Origin: Xanthomonas codiaei | GTDB taxonomy: Bacteria > Pseudomonadota > Gammaproteobacteria > Xanthomonadales > Xanthomonadaceae | Assembly: GCF_002939785.1 (NCBI RefSeq) | Contig: NZ_MDEC01000001.1 | Coordinates: 294,198-358,197 of the forward strand | DNA: 64,000 bases | Reading direction: 5' to 3' | Shown here: one piece after another, positions 53,081 to 61,187 of the stretch | Layout: every line of letters starts with the position of its first letter | How positions within the stretch are numbered: the first letter of the stretch is position 1 | The notes under the pieces: generated by a model | What the model was told of the DNA's origin: nothing | Databases searched by the model: none | The model's input: the letters and a program-made list of their open reading frames with translations, nothing else | Made by a program: the position numbers and the translations under genes

Positions 53081-53739
53081 GTTCCCGATTCCTGGCTGGC
53101 GGCGGCGTCCGGCGTGGTGGGTGCGGCGTGCGGCGGTGCTGCCTCGTCGTCGGCGCGGCCTTCGCGCACCGCTTCGGCTTCGATGCGCACTTCCACCGTA
53201 TCGCCGATCATCGATTTCCATGCGTCGATGCCGAACTCGGCCCGGCTCAGCGTGGCGGTGGCGGAGAACCCGGCGGTGCGGCGAAACGGTGGCAGCGGAT
53301 GGCGCTTGAGCGCGTTGAGGGTCACCTCCAGGGTGACCGGGCGGGTGACGCCGCGCAGGGTGAGGTTGCCGGTGACCCTGGCGCGGTTCTCGCCGCTGGC
53401 CTCCACGCGCGTCGAGACGAAATGCGCGTCGGGAAAGCGCTCGGCGTCGAGTAGGTTGCGTGCCAGGGTGGCCTGGTTCCACTTGGCATCGCCCAGGTCC
53501 GCGCGCTGCAGCGGCACGCTGACGTCGAGCCGGGCCGACGTCCAGTCGTCCGGGTCGAAGACCAGGCTGCCGGTACTGCCGGATACCGTGCCCAATGCCT
53601 TGGAAAAGCCGGCATGTTCGACCGCGAACAGCACCCGGGTGTGCACCGGATCCAGCGTGTAGCGCACCGGCGCGGCGGTGGCGGCCAGGCTGGTCAAGGC
53701 CAGGGCGGGAAGCAGCAACAGGCGGGCAAGGGGCGTCAT
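53077..53739 (-). CDS. YceI-family periplasmic protein (2)
   Basis: 220-residue YceI-family protein, first gene of the operon with cytochrome b561. Signal peptide MTPLARLLLLPALALTSLAA with cleavage after TAA near 23. Family body: VRYTLDPVHTRVLFAVEHAGFS, LDVSVPLQRADL, NLLDAERFPDAHFVS and GNLTLRGVTRPVTLEVTL. A C-terminal tail rich in Glu, Ala and Pro (from about residue 185) is extra compared with the second copy. The two copies are diverged, so they are probably not redundant. Confidence 0.9.
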   Translation of the reverse strand: MTPLARLLLLPALALTSLAATAAPVRYTLDPVHTRVLFAVEHAGFSKALGTVSGSTGSLVFDPDDWTSARLDVSVPLQRADLGDAKWNQATLARNLLDAERFPDAHFVSTRVEASGENRARVTGNLTLRGVTRPVTLEVTLNALKRHPLPPFRRTAGFSATATLSRAEFGIDAWKSMIGDTVEVRIEAEAVREGRADDEAAPPHAAPTTPDAAASQESGT

Positions 53740-53835
53740 GGGCGGATTCTAGACACATCCCGGCGGCACGCGCTCGGCTTGCGCTCGCAACGATCCGTTG
53801 CGAGCATGCCGGCTGGACGTGGAAGGGATTCCCAC

Positions 53836-56800
53836 ATGCGTGTGCTGATCGTCGTCGTGGCCTTGTTGCTGGGTGTGCTGCCCTGTGCAGCCAGGATCCC
53901 GGAGGTGCCGCGTTTTCGGGTCCTGGGGCCCGGCGATGGTCTTCCGTCGACCATGGTGGTGGCGATCGGCCAGGACCATGCAGGCTACGTATGGCTTGCC
54001 ACGATGGATGGCCTGGTGCGCTACGACGGCGCCGGGTTCAAGACCTGGCGCCACGATCCGGCCGATCCCGCATCCTTGCCGTGCAATGCGATCCAGGCGC
54101 TCTACATCGATGCGCTGGATCGGCTCTGGATCGGGTGCGGCAAGACGTTGAGCGTCATGGACGCCAGCCGCAGCCGCTTCCGGCATTACCGGGCGGCCGC
54201 CTATCCCTTGTTGAAGGACGGCCAGATCTTCAGCATTGCCGAATTCGATGGCGATATCTGGGTCGGGACCACGACCGGTGCGCTGGCGCGTATCACTGCC
54301 GACGATGTCATGTCGTCGATCGACCTGGGCTCGGTCGAAGGCGAGCTCGATCAGGCCATGGTGATGAACCTGGCCGTCGATGCCAGCCATCGCTTGTGGA
54401 TCGGGACCAGCAATGGACTGGCCTACTACGACGGAAAGCGGCTGCACCGCGAGTACATCCCGGGCGAGGAGAATCCGCAAGCGGCCATCTTCGGTCTGCA
54501 GTGGACTGGCGATCGCCTGTGGCTGGGCAGCGATTCGGGACTGCATGTGCGCGGCCCCGGCGAGCAATGGCAGCCGTTGTCCTGGTCCGGCATGTTCGGC
54601 GTCGGCAACGAACTGTGGAGTGCGGTCGCTGCCCCGGACGGCGAGTTCTGGCTGGGCAGCGGGCGTGGCTTGTGGCGTACCCGTGGCACCCGGCCGCCGG
54701 TACCTGCCTTCAATGGCGAAGGGCCGCTGTCGCGGCGCAACGTCATCGGCTTGCTGAGAGCGGCCGACGGGGGATTGTGGGTCCCGATGCACGGGACCGG
54801 GCTTGGCTATCTGCCTGCGGACTGGAAGCGCACCGCGGTGATCAAGCCCGCTGCGCCGTCTGGCGATGCGATCTATTGCAACCTGGCGCCGGCGGCCCGC
54901 TCCGGCGGGCTGTGGCAGACGGATGCGGAGGGTCGTTTGCTGCGCGTGGACCTGGCCACCGGCGACACGTTCCGGACCGGTCTGCAGTCGCCGCATCTGA
55001 AGGGGATGGAGCTGGTGTCGGCGCTGGAGGATCGCCTGCAACGCGTATGGCTGGGCAACCTCAGTTTCAGCCTGTCGCGCATCGATCTGCGCACCGGCGA
55101 GCTCATTCACTGGCCATCCGATGGCCCCGAACCGGCCTCCTCGCTCTCGCCGCCGGAATGGATCGTCGAAGACGGCGATACCGTCTGGATGGCCTTCATC
55201 GATATGGTCCAGCAACGCGATCTGCGCAGCGGACGGGTGCTGCAGCGCATTACCTCGCAAGCGCTGCATGGACTGCGCGACATCGACGTGCGGCAGCTGG
55301 CGCAGGGCCCGGATGGGCGCGTCTGGGCTGCAGGCGAAGGTGGCATGTTCGCCTGGGACGCGGCGGCGCAGCGCTTCGTGCCGGTGGCGGGTCTGGAAGG
55401 CGCGCAGATCCAGGCATTTGCCAGTCAGTCGCGGCAGGCGTTCTGGGCGTACCGTGCGACCGGCGCAGAACACTGGAAACTGATCGACGGGCGCTGGAAG
55501 CGCGTGCAGCGCATCGGGGAGGGCGAGGGGCTGGCCGGGTTCGATGCGTCAGCGATGCAGATCGATCCACGCGGGAGGGTGTGGATCTCCAGCCTGCGCG
55601 GACTGTGGCGCATCGACGCGTCGGTCACCCCGGCGCGGGTGCGCACGATCGGTACGCGCGATGGCCTGACCAGCCAGGAGTTCATCCAGCATTGCCTGCT
55701 GATGGCCGGCGACACCCTGATCGGCGCGACCAGCGATGGTGCGACGGTTCTGCTGGACACCGCCATGCCCGACAGCGCACCGGTGGTACCGGCGCTGCAA
55801 CTGGAACGCGTGAGCGTGCTCCGCAACGGCAGCCGTATCGCATTGCCGATGGATCGCCCGTTCCAGCTGGGGCCGGGAGACCGGCAATTGCAGGTCGTCA
55901 GCCGGTTGCTGTCGTACACCGATCCGGTGTCCAACCGGTACCGCAGCTTCCTCAAAGGCTTCGACACGGAATGGCAGACCTCCGGCAATACCGGGGTCCG
56001 GGAATTCGCCAGTCTGCCGCCTGGCAACTATGAGCTCGCATTGCAGGGCGTAGACCCGCTGGGCAATCGTTCGCAGCTGCGTCGCCTGCAGTTCTCGGTC
56101 CGCCCTCCGTGGTGGCGCAGCGATGTCGGCATCGCGCTGATCTGCCTGTCCGGATTGCTGCTGGCCGCGCTGGTCGCCGCCGCCTATCGCCGCCGTGTCC
56201 GCATGCGCGCGCAGTGGCAGCTGGCCCAGCACAAGCGCGAACTGGCCGAGCAGGCGTCGTTGGCCAAGACGCGCTTTCTGGCGACACTGGGACACGAGGT
56301 CCGTACACCGATGACCGGCGTGCTGGGCATGAGCGAACTGTTGTTGCAGACGCGGTTGGATGCACGGCAGCAGGGCTATGCCGGGGCGATCCAGTCGGCC
56401 GGCAAGCACTTGCTGCGGCTGGTCAACGATGCGCTGGATCTGGCCCGGATCGAAGCCGGCAAGCTGCCGCTGGACTATCGCGATTTCGATCTGCGCCAGT
56501 TGATCCGGCAGGTGGTGGAGCTGGTGCGTCCCAGTGCCGAACAGAAGCAGCTGGAGTTCGCCTGCGAGCTGGATGACGCGCTGCCGCCGGCGCTGCATGG
56601 CGATGCCAGCCGGGTACAGCAGATCCTGCTCAATCTGCTGTTCAACGCGGTCAAGTTCACCGAGCGGGGCAGCGTGCGGCTGCGTGTGTCCGGCGTGCCG
56701 CATCGCCCCGGGCAAGGCATCCGGGTGGAGGTGCGCGATACCGGCCCGGGCATGAGCGCCGAGCAGCGTGGGCGGCTGTTCCAGCGCTTCGAGCAGGCCG

Positions 56801-57405
56801 AAGGGGCGCTCACCCATGCGCGGCATGGCGGCAGTGGACTGGGACTGGCCATCTGCCGCGAACTGGCCGCGGCGATGGGCGGGGCGGTGAGCGTCAGCAG
56901 CGAGTTGGGGCAGGGCGCGTGTTTCGTGGTGGAGCTGCCGTTGCCGTGGGTGACCACGCTGCCTGTAGGGGCGCAGGACGCGGCACGTGCGGTGCTGCCG
57001 CTGCAGCAGGCGTCCCTGCAGCTGTTGCTGATCGAGGACGACCCGACGGTGGCGCAGGTGATCGTGGGCCTGCTGCAGGCGCGCGGGCACGCGGTGACGC
57101 ATGTGATGCACGGTCTGGCGGCCCTGGCGGAGGTGAGCATGCGCAGCTTCGATGCGGGCTTGTGCGATCTGGACCTGCCCGGTATCGACGGGGCCGCGCT
57201 GGTGGCGCAGATGCGCGCGCGTGGGGTGCGCTTCCCGATCGTGGCGGTGACCGCGCGGGCCGACGCCGATGCCGAGCCGCAGGCGATGGCGGCCGGCTGC
57301 AACGGCTTCCTGCGCAAGCCGGTCACTGGGGACTTGTTGGCCACCGCGCTGGCGCGGGCGCTCGCCGAGGCGGCGGATGCGTCGGACGGTGGCGCTGCCG
57401 GGTAG
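53836..57405 (+). CDS. Hybrid sensor kinase with periplasmic two-component-propeller domain (1)
   Basis: 1189 residues. Signal-like start (MRVLIVVVALLLGVLP), then a long periplasmic region of Reg_prop blades (WLATMDGLVRYDGAGFKTWR, DRLWIG-type repeats, to about 640) and a Y_Y_Y-like domain, one membrane segment (about 762-784), HisKA with phospho-His820 in FLATLGHEVRTPMTGVLGMS, a HATPase domain (QILLNLLFNAVKFTERG, DTGPGMSAEQRGRLF, GGSGLGLAICRELA) and a C-terminal receiver with acceptor Asp1111 (CDLDLPG). No DNA-binding domain follows, so it must pass its phosphate to another protein. Ligand is likely an extracellular sugar-type compound in the Reg_prop family, but unproven. First of three tandem paralogues. 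RBS GGAAGG precedes ATG 53836. Confidence 0.92.
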   Translation: MRVLIVVVALLLGVLPCAARIPEVPRFRVLGPGDGLPSTMVVAIGQDHAGYVWLATMDGLVRYDGAGFKTWRHDPADPASLPCNAIQALYIDALDRLWIGCGKTLSVMDASRSRFRHYRAAAYPLLKDGQIFSIAEFDGDIWVGTTTGALARITADDVMSSIDLGSVEGELDQAMVMNLAVDASHRLWIGTSNGLAYYDGKRLHREYIPGEENPQAAIFGLQWTGDRLWLGSDSGLHVRGPGEQWQPLSWSGMFGVGNELWSAVAAPDGEFWLGSGRGLWRTRGTRPPVPAFNGEGPLSRRNVIGLLRAADGGLWVPMHGTGLGYLPADWKRTAVIKPAAPSGDAIYCNLAPAARSGGLWQTDAEGRLLRVDLATGDTFRTGLQSPHLKGMELVSALEDRLQRVWLGNLSFSLSRIDLRTGELIHWPSDGPEPASSLSPPEWIVEDGDTVWMAFIDMVQQRDLRSGRVLQRITSQALHGLRDIDVRQLAQGPDGRVWAAGEGGMFAWDAAAQRFVPVAGLEGAQIQAFASQSRQAFWAYRATGAEHWKLIDGRWKRVQRIGEGEGLAGFDASAMQIDPRGRVWISSLRGLWRIDASVTPARVRTIGTRDGLTSQEFIQHCLLMAGDTLIGATSDGATVLLDTAMPDSAPVVPALQLERVSVLRNGSRIALPMDRPFQLGPGDRQLQVVSRLLSYTDPVSNRYRSFLKGFDTEWQTSGNTGVREFASLPPGNYELALQGVDPLGNRSQLRRLQFSVRPPWWRSDVGIALICLSGLLLAALVAAAYRRRVRMRAQWQLAQHKRELAEQASLAKTRFLATLGHEVRTPMTGVLGMSELLLQTRLDARQQGYAGAIQSAGKHLLRLVNDALDLARIEAGKLPLDYRDFDLRQLIRQVVELVRPSAEQKQLEFACELDDALPPALHGDASRVQQILLNLLFNAVKFTERGSVRLRVSGVPHRPGQGIRVEVRDTGPGMSAEQRGRLFQRFEQAEGALTHARHGGSGLGLAICRELAAAMGGAVSVSSELGQGACFVVELPLPWVTTLPVGAQDAARAVLPLQQASLQLLLIEDDPTVAQVIVGLLQARGHAVTHVMHGLAALAEVSMRSFDAGLCDLDLPGIDGAALVAQMRARGVRFPIVAVTARADADAEPQAMAAGCNGFLRKPVTGDLLATALARALAEAADASDGGAAG

Positions 57406-57480
57406 TCACCGCGCATACCGAAGCAGGTACAGTGCAGTCCGGCCGGGGAGTGCGCGATCGCGCAGGTGGCCGGGACAGGG

Positions 57481-60400
57481 ATGACAATGAACATTCGAGT
57501 GCTGTGCGCGCTTGCGTCCGTGCTGCTGTCGATCGGCATGGACGCGATGGCGGTGAACCAGATCGAGACGCCACGGATGCGTCGCTTCGGCCCGGCCGAG
57601 GGACTGCCTTCGCGCATGGTGCTGGCCTTGGCCCAGGACCGGCAGGGCTATGTCTGGGCGGCCACCAGCGACGGGCTGGCGCGCTACGACGGCATCGGCC
57701 TGCAGGTGTGGCAGCACGACCCGTAGACCGCGCGCTCGATCCCCGGCAACGAAGTGGAAACCCTGCTGGTCGACGATCGCGACCGGGTCTGGCTGGGCGT
57801 CAACGGCTCGCCGCTGAGCATGCTCGACGCCGAGCGCACCGGCTTTACGACCTTTCCCGCCGTGGCCAACGCCTGCGCCGGGCAGGTCTGGGCATTGGCG
57901 CAGGCGCAGGGCGCGATCTGGATCGGAGGCAGTGGCGGTGGCCTGTGCCGCCGCGAGGAGGATGGCCGGGTCACGGTCTTCCTTGCCACTCCCGATGCGC
58001 CGGACGGGCTTCCCAGCGACACCATCTTGAGCATGCTGGTCGATGCGCGTGGCCGGCTATGGATCGGTACCGCAAGCGGCCTGGTGATGCGCGATGGCGA
58101 ACGGTTCGTGCGTATTGCGCCGGACCGCCTGAGCGCGACGGTGGTGAAGTTGAGCAAGGATGACGACGGCACGCTGTGGGTGGGCAGCGCCAAGGGCTTG
58201 TACCGGGTGACAGCGGACGGCGTGCTCGAGCCCGCGCCCTGGGTGGGGGCGTCCAGCGTGCGGGCCGGCACCGTGGTGCACGATGTGCACGGCGGTTATT
58301 GGGTAGGGGCGGCCGACGGGTTTTTCCGCGTTGCGCCTGGCGAGCGCGCGCTGCGCGTCATGGAGGGCGACCGTGGCAGCGGCTTTCTGACTGCGCACAG
58401 CGGGGTGCTCGATGTCATGCAGGATCGCCAGGGCGGGCTCTGGCTGGGACTGATTTCGCAGGGCGTGGCCTACCTGCCGCCGGACTGGCGGCGCTTTTCC
58501 ACCATCTTCGAGACCCAGGGCAAGCAGCTGGAGGGCCTGTATCTGGTGAACGCGGCCGCCGACGGCGACAGCTTCCTGGTGACCACCGGCGAAGGGGTGT
58601 ATCGGGTCGGCGACCAGGGCGAGGTGCTGCCCGTGTTGCACAGCGATGTGCTCGGTGGCGGAACCGTGCAGTCGGTGCTGCCGGCCGGCGATGGTGCGCT
58701 GTGGGTCGCGCTGCGCGACGGCGTCACCCTGTATCACCCCGGGACCGGGCGAAAACGCAGGCTCGCGATGGGATTCGAAACCTCCGACACCCATCGGGTG
58801 GAACTGATGGCGCCCGGCGTCGATGGCGAGTTCTGGCTGTCGATCGTGGAAGGCGGGGTGCAGCGGCGCGCGGCAGACGGCCGCCTGCTGGCCACCTTCC
58901 GCTTCGGCAGCGACCTCAGCGAGGTGGGCGGCATGGTGCAACAGCTGCTCATCCGTCTGGACGGTTCGGCGTGGGTGGCCGCTGGCGATGGCTTGTGGGT
59001 CTGGCAGGGCGAGCGCTTCCGCCGGGTGATCGATGGCGGCGAGTCCGAAGTCTATGCGCTGGCGTTCGTGTCGCCGCGCGAATTCTGGGTCGGGCGCTCC
59101 GGGGCATTGGAACGCTACAGCTGGGACGGGCAGCAGGCGCGGCGGCTGGAGCGCGTGGGGCGCTCGCACGGCCTGCCGTCGACCGAAATCCGTGGCCTGG
59201 CGCTGGGCGGCACGGACACCGTGTGGGCGACCACCTCGCGTGGCCTGTTCGCCTACAAACGGGGTCAGCCGCAGGTGCGCCTGTTCGGCCAGCGCGACGG
59301 TCTGCCCGACAGCGAGTTTTCGATGCGCCCTCCGGTCACCGGCCCCAGTGGACAGGTGCTGGCGCTGACCACCAGCGGCATCGTGCTGTTCGATCCAGCG
59401 CGGCCGTTTTCCCCGGCGCCGGTGGCACGGTTGGTGATCGAATCGGTGCAGGTCCGCCGCAATGATGCGGAGCGGCCGCAGCCGATTGCGCACAAGCAGC
59501 CGATCGTGCTGCAGGCGCGCGACCGCGACTTGCGTATCAGTGCGCGATTGCTGTCCTTCGTCGATCCTGCGGCAACCCATTACCGCTACCGGGTGGAGGG
59601 CTACGATGAGCGCTGGGTGGAACAGGGCGCCACCGGCGAACGGGTCATTTCGCGGCTGCCGCAGGGCGATTACCGCATCGAAGTGCAGGCGCGCGCCGGC
59701 GATGGCGAGTGGATCGCCGCACCCGCGCTGCAGCTGGAGGTGCGGCCGCCGTGGTGGTCGAGTGCGCCCACCCAGCTGGCGGCGGTGCTGCTGTGCGTGT
59801 TGCTGTGCTGCCTTGGCGTGTGGGGATGGCGGCGGCGGGTGCGGCGCCAGCAGGAATGGGTGCTGGCACGGCAGCGCCAACAGCTGGCCGAGCAGGCTTC
59901 GGTTGCCAAGTCGCATTTCCTGGCCACCCTCGGCCATGAGGTGCGTACGCCAATGACCGGTGTATTGGGCATGAGCGAACTGTTGCTGGCCACGCCGCTG
60001 GACGCCAGGCAGCGCAGCCACGTCGATGCGATCCGCAAGGCCGGTGCGCATCTGCTGCGCCTGGTCAACGACGCGCTGGATCTGGCGCGTATCGAGGCCG
60101 GCAAGCTGGAGCTGGTGCAGCAGCCGTTCGATCCATCGCAGCTGACCCAGGAATTGGCCGATTTCATGCATCCCATCGTCGAGGCGCGTGGGCTGCTGTT
60201 CCGCTACCGCAACCAGCTGCCCGCCGGGCTGATGGTGGTGGGCGATGCCACGCGGGTGCGCCAGATCCTGATCAACCTGCTGGGTAACGCGATCAAGTTC
60301 GCCGAGCGTGGCGAGGTGGGGCTGGCGGTTGCGCAGCGTGGCGAGTTCCTGCGTTTCAAGGTGCGCGATTCCGGTCCCGGGATCGGGCCCGAGCAGCAGA

Positions 60401-61026
60401 AGCGACTGTTTCAGCGCTTCGAACAGGGCGAGGGCGCGCGCACCAGTTCGCGCTACGGCGGCAGCGGGCTGGGGCTTGCGATCTGCCAGGAACTGACGGT
60501 GGCGATGAAGGGCCGGATCCGCGTGCGTAGCCGGCTGGGGGTGGGCACCCAGTTCACCGTGGACCTGCCGCTGCCGATCGACCGTTCGACCCCGCGCGCC
60601 GCTGCCGGCCAGGCGCGCACCCTGGCTGGCGAGCCGCTGCGTATCCTGCTGGTGGAAGACGACCCGACCGTGGCCGAAGTGATCAGCGGGCTGTTGAGCG
60701 GGCGCGGCCATCGCGTGGTGCACGCTGCGCATGGCCTGGCGGCGCTGTCCGAGGCGGTCGATGGCGGTTTCGATGTGGCGCTGCTGGATCTGGATCTGCC
60801 GGGGCTGGACGGTTTTGCGCTGGCATCGCAGTTGCGCCGGCTCGGTCATGGCTTCCCGTTGCTGGCGGTCACCGCACGCGCCGATCGCGATGCCGAGACG
60901 CAGGCGCACAGCGCCGGGTTCGACGGCTTTCTGCGCAAGCCGGTGACCGCCGACATGCTGCTGGAGGCGATTGCCGCCGCACGCGTGGCGCGCACGCGCG
61001 CGCAGTCGATTCCCGTGTCGGGCTGA
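57481..61026 (+). pseudogene. Hybrid sensor kinase, paralogue 2, interrupted by an amber codon
   Basis: Same architecture as its neighbour: signal-like start, Reg_prop blades, membrane segment, HisKA (FLATLGHEVRTPMTGVLGM), HATPase and receiver (LLDLDLPGLDG). The frame is broken by TAG at 57724-57726, between QVWQHDP and TARSIPGNE; in paralogue 1 the same place reads RHDPADPASLP. Both halves are in the same frame, and the rest (57727-61026) is intact. A GTG at 57754 could restart translation, but the product would lack the signal peptide and the first propeller blade. Could be a real nonsense mutation or a sequencing error. If restart or read-through occurs, it might still function. Confidence 0.85.
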
Positions 61027-61187
61027 TGCTGCCTGCAACGCGCCGTGCCCGCGTACCTGGCGAGCAGCCGATGGCCGGCCGCAGCCATTGCACCCAACGC
61101 AGGACAGTGCAGTCGATGCACCAGCTCACTGCGAGTTGCCAGCATGCAGCGCGGTCCGCACTATGCGTTGAAAGGGAACAAGGGCGC

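Noticed and set aside
58057..61038. 993-codon minus-strand frame over the second hybrid kinase
   Set aside because: Antisense shadow of a sensor kinase gene with clear domains; similar shadows occur over the other kinases.
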